From NCBI RefSeq assembly GCF_964340395.1, contig NC_135565.1:7009142-7073141 (forward strand): a stretch of DNA of 64,000 nt, given 5' to 3'. The notes beneath the pieces are model-generated. The model was not told the DNA's origin. It ran no database searches and saw nothing but the letters and a program-made list of their open reading frames with translations. Every line of letters begins with the position of its first letter. Position 1 is the first letter of the stretch. The DNA is from Glandiceps talaboti. Its lineage: Eukaryota; Hemichordata; Enteropneusta; Spengelidae. The translations under genes were made by a program, and so were the position numbers. Below, one piece after another: positions 38,826-50,284 of this stretch.

Positions 38826-39120
38826 TTGGTTTCTGTTACCCGACCCACCTAGTTTTTCACTGCCGACCCTTAACTTTTTTTTTACGTGTTCTTGAAAAAC
38901 TAACAAAATCGCAACAATTGTGAAGTCTCACGAGACATAGTGGATGCAGAAACTGACATCAACTTAAAAAGACAATATAAAACTGTTCCTCCAATCTGTA
39001 ATGGTTGTACATCTAATGGAAAGAAGCCAATAACACAGAGATCATTTGGAAAAAATGGAAAACCAGAATTAGACACTCGCACATGAATAAAAATAAATCT
39101 ACCTACCCCACCTATTTATT
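38826..39120 (+). repeat. Interspersed repeat family C, copy 1
   Basis: TTGGTTTCTGTTACCCGACC, TTTTTCACTGCCGACCCT, GTGAAGTCTCACGAGA, CATCAACTTAAAAAGACAAT and TGTTCCTCCAATCTGTAATG. Related copies lie at 42280-42420 and, inverted, at 57040-57190. Confidence 0.65.
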
Positions 39121-41500
39121 TATTTTGCCTAATCGGAACAACACAATTTTTTAATAGGCCTATTTCCTAACTCAAGCTTAAATTATTGGACCCTTGTGAA
39201 CCAAAAATGTGCGAAAATACAACGCCAAAATAGTAACGCTTTGCACGGTTTTCACACTGAGCAATACGATTAGATCATAGACAGTGAAGTTCTCCAGTGT
39301 CTCTGGTTAGACCGACAACAATGAAACCGTTAGCGGGATCTCAGAGTCATACTCATTCACATACAATTTTTTATGGCTGTTCACGTTGGTTAGCAACATC
39401 TCTGTCTTTGAGTTTGAATGAAATCGCTGCCATTCCCTACAGGAAACTGTTCTATGGAATTACATGCCAGGAGCGCTTTCAATATCATAGAATGTTTTGT
39501 TGATCTTTTTTTTTCTTTTTTTCTTTTTTTTTTCTTCTTTTTTTTTTGGGGGGGGGGGGTCGACAACTTTTACCAAGACAACCATTATATTAATCATTAT
39601 AGTAACTACCTAGCATGGCTAATAGCCATACTGAGGTAGAACTGTAGATTGCTAAAATGTTATGGGTTGCTGGTTGTACACAACCTCAGCATATGCCACT
39701 TGACTTTCAGGCATTAATAGGTGGCAGAAATAGTCCGCACCAGGGCCGCTCTGTAGTCCGCATAAAAGGGTGACTAAGCCCAGACAATATTGTCCAGACC
39801 AGATTTGGAGGTGTGAACGCATTTAAAGCTGACTCGGTTCTAAATCTTGGTGCATATTCATGAGGTCGACACCTAGAAAATGAACCATGTGTACATTTCT
39901 TTTGTCTTTTGTTAGTTAATTTATGCGGGTAAACTGTGTCTTCACTAACATTTTCCACTAAAAGTTTCAAAATTGTCTTGTTTTTTGAAGGACTACTATA
40001 ATAATATTTCACCGCCCTTGCTTTATTGTCATATCAGGAAAGTCAAGAACTTGACAAAAGCTATTCAAAACAAAGTAATCAAAGTTGTAAAACCAAAATG
40101 GTGCCGTGGAGAGTTGTGTCTGGTCATGTTCTGATCATGGAAGTATAACCCACGGTCTGATCTAGTAGCAGTATATCAACGACGAATCTACATTACAAAC
40201 AAACAAACAAACAACACACACACACACACACGGTGATATTAAAAAGCACGCAACACAAAGGTTGGTTCACATCCCTCGCATCAGTACCGGTACCCATTCT
40301 ACTGAGTTATAAATATAAATCACATTCTCAGCTACAACATTGAACTTGTATGATACAAAAATCTTCAGAATGTGCGGGCCATATTTTCACTACCGGCATT
40401 GGCAGTCACCATCACTGCCTTTAAAAAAAATTAATACAGATAAATGGAAGCAAAAACAATCCTCTTGACGGTAGTTTAGTAGTCAGTTATGAATTATGTA
40501 ACGTTAAATAACGCTATTCAAATATTTCCCTCTATGCCTCCCATATACCGATAGTAAATCTTCAAACATCCATACAGACATGCGGACTTTGCTCCCTACT
40601 AGATACATCCATGTTTTACGTTACTTTCGTATTGCAAATTTAGCTGATGATGTCATGTCAAAGCCACGTGGTCTAAAAACCTGAATCTCCGTACATACAT
40701 TTCGATATGAAATTATTTATCCGTGATGTTTAGAATTTTGGTCGGTCAATATAGTTTCAATGACCAAGTGTGACCCCCACTGATGTCTAAAGTACTAATA
40801 TCAGTACCTGACCGGCCATGGCCATGGCCTTGTTTTTGTTTTTGATTTTCTTCAATATTCAAATCTACGTAATGTCTGGTTTGTTAGGCCATAAATTCCA
40901 AGCATATTTACCATGATATCACAAATATAGACCAGTTACAGAAAGTAATAAGTGTCAGCAAAATACTGTAATATCGACACTGTTTCACGGATTTTAGGGA
41001 CGCTGGTGCTTGGATTATTTTACGGTTGACATTACCTAGCCAGTAATATAAGGAGTAGTACATGGGTATTTTATCCCTGGACTCTCTGTCTGTTTATATC
41101 GAAATGGAATAAGCTGAAACAGTTCTTCTTTGAGCAGGAAATATGTTGTGATTATGGATATTATATATATACATGTATATAATTGCCAACACATCGGCAA
41201 CGAGAGTAATGACATTGACTATACGTAATATGTAAAGATGTAGTGTAAAATTGGAATACGGTCGTCAGGAACTAGATTAGGGTAGGGGGAGGCTCAGGAG
41301 AAAAATTGTTGTCACGGGAAAAAAACGAATTGGGACGTGCGTGAAAATTCGGATTGTCTGAAAGGGGCCCGGAGTCACGTACAAATATTTTGCTCATGAG
41401 TTGAACCAAATTTAACTCCAGGAGCAGACGTTTAACAAGCGTATTTTTAAAAGGGTGACTGGCAGAGAATGTGTGTCTCTTGAAGGGTAGACAATATACT
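39121..41500. other. No gene seen
   Basis: Apart from the decayed palindromic element above, this holds a T/C-rich tract and 11-base G run at 39506-39559, an (ACAA)(AC) tract at 40196-40231, and otherwise unique AT-rich sequence. The 101-codon minus ORF at 39707-40012 has no recognised domain. Confidence 0.4.
39270..39314. mobile_element. Decayed copy of the CATAGAC palindromic element
   Basis: CATAGACAGTGAAG pairs imperfectly with CTCCAGTGTCTCT across a 2-4-bp centre. The flanks GATTAGAT and GGTTAGAC match at 6 of 8 positions. Its left arm starts with the same 11 bases as the copy at 46546. Confidence 0.45.
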
Positions 41501-41516
41501 CGCGATAGACTATGGG

Positions 41517-41595
41517 TTTCAGGCCACTGTGTCAGACGTGGTCTTGGAGGAGTCAGTACAATTCCTCCAAGAGTGGTAAGAGGCCAAGCCTGAAA
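41517..41595. repeat. Imperfect foldback, 79 bp
   Basis: The outer arms TTTCAGGC / GCCTGAAA and the inner arms TCTTGGAGGA / TCCTCCAAGA enclose a GTCAGTACAAT loop. ATAGAC lies just outside on both sides (41505-41510 and about 41595-41600). It could be a larger relative of the palindromic elements or an independent hairpin. Confidence 0.5.
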
Positions 41596-41986
41596 TAGAC
41601 GGGTTGTGCGGCAAGTAGAAGTTTACATGCCTTGTCTGTGGTTTACATTGTGCACGCAAAACATCCCACAAAACCGGCCATAACTAAAGCGGCATATCAG
41701 TAAATATGAAAAACGTGATCTTGGTAATTTGGATACCAGTTCTGAAAATATTCTCCGGGAAAATAGGTTAAAATGAACATCAAGATAGCTGCCTATTTCC
41801 CATTGTTTATAAATCGTCAAGAGGTTAAGCTATCCACTCAGATGAACCACTCTTTGTCACTTTATAATCTGGCATTATACATGGGATAATTTCCAAAATG
41901 TACATGTTTTATCGTTTCATTTTGGACTTTATAGAAGTTGATGACTAAAATTACCTTACCCTCGATGAAAGTTATGAATGCGACTA

Positions 41987-42026
41987 GGTTTTACCATAGA
42001 CAGGGTGGAGGGTCTATGGTTTTACC
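41987..42026. mobile_element. Small palindromic insertion (CATAGAC family) with 8-9-bp target duplication
   Basis: A 22-bp core, ATAGAC, then AGGGTGGAGG, then GTCTAT (41996-42017), is flanked by perfect GGTTTTACC direct repeats (41987-41995 and 42018-42026). It looks like an internally shortened version of the longer palindromes, since its centre keeps GTGGAGG from one arm. Confidence 0.7.
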
Positions 42027-42157
42027 TACTAGAATTAGTTGCGACAAGATTGTAAATGCACATGGGCGAGTTTTGCCAGATTGCTTTATTTCAAGTGATT
42101 TGAAAATTGTGAATGGCGGACTTGGCCGTGGTCCATCGAATTGTCGAGTACTACCGT

Positions 42158-42198
42158 GGTGGCACTAGTCGTTCCTCACTGGAACGGCAAGTGCCACC
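42158..42198. repeat. Short hairpin, 18-bp arms
   Basis: GGTGGCACTAGTCGTTCC and GGAACGGCAAGTGCCACC pair at 16 of 18 positions around TCACT. No flanking direct repeat is seen. Confidence 0.7.
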
Positions 42199-42279
42199 TT
42201 ATGGCGATATTTATTGTCTTTGAACCTTTCTCAACAAATAAATCACACATAACTCCCCAAACGCTTCCATTCTAGAAAT

Positions 42280-42420
42280 CCGGTGCCGACCCTAAACCTT
42301 TTTAATAAAGAAGAAAAATCAGTAAAATCGAGAAAATTGTGAGTGAAGTCTTGCCAGAAATGGTCATCAACTTAAAAAAGACAATAAAAAAACGCGGTTC
42401 TTCCAATCTGGAATGCAGAG
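42280..42420 (+). repeat. Interspersed repeat family C, copy 2
   Basis: GGTGCCGACCCTAAACCTTT, AAAATTGTGAGTGAAGTCTT and ATCAACTTAAAAAAGACAAT, then TTCTTCCAATCTGGAATG, match 38860-39005. It ends next to the 3' end of the LINE at 42455-44015. Confidence 0.65.
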
Positions 42421-42454
42421 CAGATGTCTTTGAAATAGAATTATTTAGTTTGGT

Positions 42455-44015
<1,561 letters not shown>

Positions 44016-44074
44016 CTCGCCACCACCCTGTGTTGCTTGGCAAGGTGGTAAATAAAACAAGTTTGCCTTTGGGA

Positions 44075-44440
44075 TTATATTAACTGGGATTGTCGACACT
44101 GAATAATCCGGTCAATCATGGCACTGCGCTCATTGTATGTCACGGCGTACAAGTATAAACGACGTTCATACTTCCATGACCATAGTTTCTGCGACCACAC
44201 TCCACCTTTGTGGAGGGTCCATGGTTTGATGGGATGCGTTAATTCTGGCAAACTTGTTTGGCAAATCGATCTGACGCAATATAGCTTGTGACCGTGGCAT
44301 GCATAGCTTGGGTCAAAATCTATAACACCATTAAAGTATAAATAATGTTTAAACTTCCACGATAACACATACCTTTGAGAAATTATACTGACAGTATAAT
44401 TACTCCAAGCACAGACTATTCTCGTGTCAAACTCCGACAC
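44075..44440 (-). CDS. Unclassified ORF, 121 aa, with a repeated Trp/Tyr motif
   Basis: The ORF opens MSEFDTRIVCAWSNYTV. It has two related segments, YVLSWKFKHYLYFNGVIDF and LWSWKYERRLYLYAVTYN, each rich in Trp, Lys and Tyr, with ACHGHKLYCVRSICQT between them. At the DNA level the two segments are diverged copies about 180 bp apart. I recognise no family. It may be a fragment of a repeated-domain protein or a chance reading of a tandem repeat. Its short hairpin (ACTCCAC / GTGGAGGGT near 44199-44216) argues for repeat origin. Confidence 0.2.
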   Translation of the reverse strand: MSEFDTRIVCAWSNYTVSIISQRYVLSWKFKHYLYFNGVIDFDPSYACHGHKLYCVRSICQTSLPELTHPIKPWTLHKGGVWSQKLWSWKYERRLYLYAVTYNERSAMIDRIIQCRQSQLI

Positions 44441-44622
44441 GAACTTGTTTTTCCTTGAAGAGTATATCTCGTGAGACCTATGGAAATTATCAAAATCTAT
44501 ATTGTAGTTGAAAAGAGCAAGAATGAAAAGAGGGGAAATTTAAGGGACATCATTTCTATATACACGTGTATTGTGCAAAGAACCCGATATCTTTGACCGC
44601 GTTGCCGTCAACTGAGCAATGG

Positions 44623-44624
<2 letters not shown>

Positions 44625-44709
<85 letters not shown>
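44625..44709. repeat. (AT)n microsatellite
   Basis: About 42 AT dinucleotides. The ORFs crossing it are shadows. Confidence 0.97.
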
Positions 44710-44711
<2 letters not shown>

Positions 44712-45119
44712 AGGTAAGTCATAAACTGAAGGAAAAGTGCTCAATACTGAGAAGTAGAGCTGTATTTACACAAAGTACACAAGTTATGGTACGGAGGCCG
44801 TTACGATCTTCAGACGACTAAATAACGGAAATTCAAGTGATAGAATTCGATGCGCGTTGTTGAGTGACATGGTGGAATGATAGAATGTATTTGTTTTCGT
44901 GGACGATTTAGTGGACGATCTAGTGGAATTAATCTCTAAAAAAAAACATGAATCATGGTCTGAGTACTTCACAAATGTATTCAATGCTCAAGTCCAAAGT
45001 GATGAAAGTTTCTCGATTTCCATGATCTTATCAGATCCACCTTGATAGACATAAATTCAGGCATTAATGGTGAGATTAATATCCGACTGTAGTCTTTTGG
45101 ACAAGGTAATTACTTTGAT
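44710..45119. other. No gene seen
   Basis: AT-rich. A short direct repeat, GTGGACGAT(T/C)TAGTGGA, is present near 44900-44930. Confidence 0.4.
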
Positions 45120-45500
45120 AGTCTAGTTCCTATACTGTATCATTACCATTTATACCTCCACTCAAAGTATAGTCAGAGTCGTTACTCTAGAAGTCTTGAA
45201 ATGCATGAGATGCAATTTAAAATTCATTTACAGCCACCCACACAGTCATTAACATCATGTCTTTGTTAATAAATCACAAAACTCTAACCAATAACACAGT
45301 CCCTCATAAAGTTAGTGTTTATTGGGACAGTAATGTTCAAATGTGGTATATTTGTCAGCCCATGATGCTACTTATATACTGTTTACATCACCAAAACATT
45401 TAGGTTTCACTGATTGGGTGAACAACTTTTTGTGCTATTTGAGGGGCTTTTGGCTAGACGTGGTTTAGTTAGAAACCATATTGGCATCCAGACTATTACT
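45120..45500 (+). repeat. Interspersed repeat family D, copy with the empty insertion site
   Basis: Blocks at 45120-45165 and 45462-45495 match 38106-38245. GGTTTAGT occurs once, at 45462-45469, and runs directly into TAGAAACC with no palindrome. Confidence 0.65.
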
Positions 45501-45699
45501 TTGAAGGAGATCATTGAAGAACAATAAAAATAAAACTCAAGGTGTGGATATGGGATCAGTGTGGCATTCTACATAGACATTCTCCAACAATTCTTGTAGA
45601 CATGTTATGTAACCATTTTTTCTTCACGAAAGTCATGTTCCCACAGGAATCAATGGGGTAGGGGTTTCTAACATTGTCTTTTGAAAGTAAATTACATGT

Positions 45700-46130
45700 A
45701 TGTCAAAACTAAAATTATTGTATTTACTAAGATATGAAATTCTTAAGAAAATTGAAAAGTGGTTATTGGTGGTCATAAACTCGACGTTGTTCGCTTTTTA
45801 TGAATATCTAGGCGTGATTATGTCAAGCAGTGGTCTATGGTATTTAGCGCTTGCAGCTCAAGCGAGTAAAGCAATGATTGCGGTCATGAGTCAACTTGCA
45901 AAACTTGGGGACCTCCTAGTCAAAACTAAATTTAAAAGTTTTTGACTGTAAACTATTACCGATATTAAATTATACAGTGGAGATTTTGGGTTTTAATAGG
46001 TCTACTGAAACTGAACGTGTTCAAAGTAAATTTCAGTGTTATATTTTGAGTCGTATATAAACATATATGTAGTCTTTGAGTATGGGAGCTACAAAAATGC
46101 TTGACAAGTGTTCATTACGGGAAGTAGGCT
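45700..46130 (+). pseudogene. LINE RT thumb-region fragment
   Basis: The ORF at 45700-45945 contains YEYLGVIMSSSGLWYLA, then QASKAMIAVMSQLAKLGDL. After one frameshift it continues LLPILNYTVEILGFN and ETERVQSKF to about 46060. The order YLGV-SS, then QA-KA, then LPIL-Y-EI-GF, then ERVQ-KF is the thumb/connection region of non-LTR RTs of the type also seen at 50285-51420. The palm with its catalytic residues is missing upstream, so this is a 5'-truncated, dead copy in the opposite orientation to its neighbours. Confidence 0.7.
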
Positions 46131-46227
46131 GAAATGTTTTGAGATTGCTGAACGAGAGCTGCAAAACTTTAACCTCAGACCACTTCTCCTCAGCCCTGGT
46201 TCAAGTTCTTAGGTCATAGTGGTGTAA

Positions 46228-46267
46228 ACTACATCTCAGACCACAATGTAGTGACCTGAGACTACAT
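46228..46267. mobile_element. Small palindromic insertion, CTCAGACCAC arms
   Basis: A 26-bp element (46235-46260) with arms CTCAGACCAC / GTGACCTGAG (8 of 10 paired) is flanked by ACTACAT at 46228-46234 and 46261-46267. The left arm shares CTCAGACCAC with the perfect palindrome at 36150. Confidence 0.5.
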
Positions 46268-46538
46268 GTACATGTAGGCCCTACCTACTGGTATATTATG
46301 TAACTGCACTTGACGCCAGTGTGATTTCTAACTAAACTGTGTTATTGAAAGAACCGATGTGACGTCATCTGTTTTCTTTGTACCTGACACAATCCTAGCT
46401 GCTGTATTTTGGGCATGTTCAAGAGGGACAATGTTTTTAGCTGGCAGCCCATACAGAAGGGCCATTCAGTAGTCAGGTATCGATGATATAAGTGCATGAC
46501 CAAGGTTCTGACAAACTCCGTTTGTAAGATACTGGCGT

Positions 46539-46587
46539 ATGCGACCATAGACAGTGGAGGGGCCCCCTCCACTGTCAATGATGCGAC
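46539..46587. mobile_element. Small palindromic insertion (CATAGAC family) inside the LINE RT
   Basis: CATAGACAGTGGAGGGG, then CCCCCTCCACTGTCAATG (46546-46580): 13-bp perfect arms from GACAGTGGAGGGG around one base. It is flanked by ATGCGAC at 46539-46545 and 46581-46587. The insertion plus one target copy is 42 bp and adds 14 residues in frame between GRI and RQYL of the RT reading. Confidence 0.8.
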
Positions 46588-47128
46588 CTATTGTTCGGGG
46601 GTGAAAAAGAACTGATCTACATGTCAACGAGATGTGCTTCTTGAGGTTATAACGGTCATCAATTGTTACACAAATGGTACATGCTGAATCCACTAACTGC
46701 ACAGAAGACGATCCCATGTTGATGTGGTTCATGAGACGAGGAAGCCTGTTGAACTGAGACGTGATAAGGAGGACCTCGGTTTTGCCATCATTAAACTAGC
46801 TTATTTTGGGTCGTTTAATATCATGTGCAACAGTTTCCATAGACAGTGGAGGGGCCCCCTCCACTGTCAATGATGCGACCTATTGTTCGGGGGTGAAAAA
46901 GAACTGATCTACATGTCAACGAGATGTGCTTCTTGAGGTTATAACGGTCATCAATTGTTACACAAATGGTACATGCTGAATCCACTAACTGCACAGAAGA
47001 CGATCCCATGTTGATGTGGTTCATGAGACGAGGAAGCCTGTTGAACTGAGACGTGATAAGGAGGACCTCGGTTTTGCCATCATTAAACTAGCTTATTTTG
47101 GGTCGTTTAATATCATGTGCAACAGTTT
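46545..47128. repeat. 292-bp perfect tandem duplication
   Basis: Copy 1 is 46545-46836 and copy 2 is 46837-47128. The peptides read from both are identical from MNHINMGSSS to PSTVYG. Both copies begin at the left edge of the CATAGAC palindrome, and CCAT at 47129-47132 gives microhomology at the far end. The apparent identity implies a recent event, or possibly an assembly artefact. Confidence 0.9.
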
Positions 47129-47601
47129 CCATCTTAGTTACTGTAGTTGACGTATGTGATTGGGGAAATATATTGGTAAATCTGGTTGTCGTCTGCATGT
47201 TGTTGCATATTGAGATTTTGATGTCGGATTAGCTTTCCAAGTGGTGATGTGTATAGACAGCATACGCGTGTAAGAGTGGACCAAGCACAGGGTTTTGTGA
47301 CACTCCACACTGCAAATGTTTGGTTTCTGATATGCCTTGTACAGAAATGGACTGTTGTATATCTTTGAGGTATAAAGACTCTAGTCGAATGCCTGTAATA
47401 CCGAGCTCGGAATAAACTTGAAATTATGCTGGAGTCAGAATTTACGGGGGGGCATGAACAAAATTGAGGTTCAAAGGGAGGGGGGCATGACAATTGTGAT
47501 GGTCTGAAAGGGCCCCCGAATATTCTGCTCATGATTTGAACCAAAATTAAACCTCAGGAGCAGTTGTTTACCAAGTAAATTTACATTTGTATAAGTGTAT
47601 G

Positions 47602-47608
<7 letters not shown>

Positions 47609-47694
<86 letters not shown>

Positions 47695-47710
47695 CTCCCC
47701 CTCTCTCTCG
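47609..47710. repeat. (CT)n microsatellite
   Basis: A C run, then about 40 CT dinucleotides, then degenerate CCGTCTCC repeats. Confidence 0.95.
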
Positions 47711-48836
47711 TCTCCGTATCGAAACTTATTCAGTCATAAAATCATCAGGTTTCTGACAATTTCCAATACCTGTTACAAGAAAGACTGCAGTACAAGAATA
47801 TTTGGTTAGCTACATGTATTACATCTGATGCCTTATACGTGACACGCACGATAATTGTCCAGTTTGCATCAGAGGGTGTGCCTCGCCTTCTGTACATGTG
47901 CCGTACGTCTGGCTTGTCTGTCAGTGTCACATTTTGCTTCCCCTCTTCAGTTTTCTCAGATGTTTTAAGAATTTAAACATAGTCAGTGTCTGATCGACAA
48001 AAATTCTTTCCACTGAAGTTTAGAAAACATTTAGTGCAACTCTACGTAAACGTCATGTTGATGCATCATACATCATCATGAGACGTCACATTGACCTCAC
48101 ACTTCGCTTCGCGCTTCCTTCAACGTCCGGTCGTTATGAAACTAGTTCGAAGGCTTTCGCTAGCGATAGCGTGGCCAGTCTTGTTTTACTGCGTAATCGT
48201 CTAATGTTTTCCAAATAATTATGAATTAATTTATCTTTTTGTTTACACTTTGGGTATTTTACTTGCTATTAGAACTCCCGGGCAACTCATATTTAATTTT
48301 CCAACCTTAGAATTTGTTCAATGATCGTCAGGTTTGAGTACTTTCCTAAGCCGGTCCCACAACTGTTATACTTATAAGTTATAGCTGGGCGTTGTGACCG
48401 GTAACCGGCTATTATCTACATCACTGCCTACTAGGTACGTCAAAAACACACCGTTCGCACATGTGAGCCTGATTTTAGGCAAAATATCGGGCTATTAGAG
48501 TGCATACAGGCCCTTTTGTTCGCTTGTATTGTTTGCATTTGGTATTTGGCATTTCGCACGTTGTTTATTTGCACCATTCACAGTGTCTTATCATGCTTTG
48601 TGTAACTTGTAAGCCTAATCGACAACTGGGCCAACGGTTTTTACTAGACAAATTTGAAACAAATTTTGCGTCAGTTTGATGGTAAACCTGCTATATTGAC
48701 TACCAAACTTAGTTAACCCCAGTTATTTTTACTCATGTTGCATCACCATATATTTAGAAAGAGTATATATGAAATATGAGAGCCATGTGAAACTTCTTCA
48801 GTGCAAAATGGGATGAAGATATGAGGGCAAAGTCAG
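47711..48836. other. No gene called; locally CpG-rich stretch
   Basis: Around 48075-48180 the sequence is richer in CG (GAGACGTCACATTGACC, CTTCGCTTCGCGCTTCC, CTAGCGATAGCG) than its AT-rich surroundings, possibly a regulatory region. No ORF or splice chain supports a gene. Confidence 0.3.
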
Positions 48837-49008
48837 TGCTCCTTATAGTCTCGCTGCCAGACTCGAGACTATCGTCCCTAATCTGTTTACCGAGCGGCGC
48901 AGCCGCGAGAAGAGCGGGACCAGTCCCCCTCTATTCTCGCGGCTGCGCCGCTCGGTAAACAGATTAGGGACGATAGTCTCGAGTCTGGCAGCGAGACTAT
49001 GCTCCTTA
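48837..49008. mobile_element. Foldback (snap-back) element with 9-bp target duplication
   Basis: A 154-bp element (48846-48999) has perfect 66-bp inverted arms (48846-48911 and 48934-48999). They start TAGTCTCGCTGCCAGACTCG and end GCGAGACTA, around a 22-bp G/C-rich centre. It is flanked by TGCTCCTTA at 48837-48845 and 49000-49008. It is much richer in G+C than the surroundings and has no coding capacity. It fits a MITE or foldback element mobilised by a transposase encoded elsewhere; an 8-9-bp target duplication is compatible with the hAT, P, Merlin or Mutator superfamilies. The 101-codon ORF over it is a shadow. Confidence 0.9.
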
Positions 49009-49690
49009 CAGCAGTTTGTTTGATAGAGGCAGTACGCGCGTTGTCGAGTTTGCAGACATGAGAGTTGCCAGTAACGCATGTGACTGGTAAACAACGCCTG
49101 TGTCTGGTTTAATACATATTCGGGTTTACGCCTGCGCATTTTGCACACGTTACAATTTGTTTGTGTATATAGTTATTCACATCATGCACATGTGTCACTT
49201 GTACTTCACGTGCAGTGCTAGTGCTCCTTCAAGTCACAGAATTGTCTGTGTTCCAGTCTAGATGTATACATCGCGAGAGCGTAGTGCAAGTGCGAACTTT
49301 CACGGTAAGTTGACCCCTGTTCTTTCATCGACAAAAATGTACATGTGTCACTATTATTAGAAAAACTATGCGTGTGTCTGGATCACAACAACTTGTAATT
49401 GTGTGCTAATAAGTATACACTATTCAATGATGGCAATATTCTACTCTATTTCGACCGTAATACAAAACAATCAATATTGGCAGCTGAATATTCCGGAGCA
49501 ATCGCCGGCAACGATAACTTTGAATATTGTATATACCCAAATAACGTCATTATTTTGTATGATCATCATAGATAGCATTCTTGAATAGAATCTTAGCTCA
49601 CGTCACAAGGGACTGATTCTCCATTGTCAGAAACGTTTCCCGTAATATCAAGCAGGACATGCAGTTTAGAAAGTAGTGTGTTTGTCGCTA
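49009..49690. other. No gene called; possible donor site
   Basis: CACG|GTAAGT at 49305 is a consensus 5' splice site downstream of a CG-containing stretch (ATCGCGAGAGCGTAG). It could end a noncoding first exon, but no partner exon is found. Confidence 0.25.
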
Positions 49691-49732
49691 GTATAGACCA
49701 TGGATGTATTAGTGATACATCCATGTATAGAC
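49691..49732. mobile_element. Small palindromic insertion with 8-bp target duplication, different sequence
   Basis: The 26-bp segment 49699-49724 has perfect arms ATGGATGTAT / ATACATCCAT around TAGTG. It is flanked by GTATAGAC at 49691-49698 and 49725-49732. The architecture equals that of the CATAGAC elements but the arms are unrelated. Confidence 0.6.
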
Positions 49733-50284
49733 CCATCCCTATGCATTGTCTCACTCTGATAAAGATAAGATAACGAGGTGTAACATTTATTATGCGTACA
49801 TGATTATGAATGCATCTTTATGCTCAAAATACAATGTACAAAGCAATTGACACAAGTACAATTAACATTCTGTGGGTTTAAAATGGGCCATATAATGAGT
49901 TTTGAATAAACACAGCTGTTGGAATGAACGATGTTTTGAAGAGAACCATGCAAGATTGTGTATACATAGACAGTTTTCTGAGCTTTCCTAGTGACTAGCA
50001 TGAAGTTTAACAACAGACATTGATACTGGTAGTAGTACTGTATTCTCAGCTGTGTCTACAGTCAATCTTTACATGCATGGTAAAGCATACAAAAATAACA
50101 TGCAGAAATAAAATGATTAAAATATATTCTTTTAACCAACTGATGGAGCACTGTTTACATCGACTAGAAAGTTTCCAAGAGGAAGTCTATCATCTGAGGT
50201 CAAAATATGCAGAAACTGAATGAAAATTTGAATTATCTAATGAAAAAGAAGAAGAATAAGTGCCTTTCTTTAATTTGTATAATG
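49733..50284. other. No gene seen
   Basis: AT-rich sequence with short ORFs that have no motif. Confidence 0.4.

Larger units (their letters stand above)
46342..47440 (-). pseudogene. CR1/Jockey-type LINE RT remnant with internal tandem duplication
   Basis: On the minus strand, in order: YLKDIQQSISVQGISE, then CGVSQNPVLGP (decayed PQG-S-LGP box); LYTSPLGKLIRHQNL, then HADDNQIYQYIS, where ADD at 47188-47196 is the catalytic pair; FNDGKTEVLLITS; MNHINMGSSSVQLVD; VTIDDRYNLKKHIS; RTIGRIRQYLTN; HALISSIPDY; LPAKTLSLLNMPKIQQLG; and QMTSHRFFQ. These are the palm-to-thumb motifs of a non-LTR RT. Frameshifts, a 292-bp tandem duplication and a 42-bp palindromic insertion break it. The N-terminal half and the endonuclease are absent. 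Confidence 0.8.

Noticed and set aside
39707-40012. 101-codon minus-strand ORF
   Set aside because: No domain, signal or duplication. Low-complexity Lys/Thr stretches argue against a gene, and no supporting splice or promoter signals were found.
48843-49148. 101-codon minus-strand Arg-rich ORF
   Set aside because: It overlaps the perfect foldback at 48846-48999, and the coding appearance comes from the G+C-rich arms.
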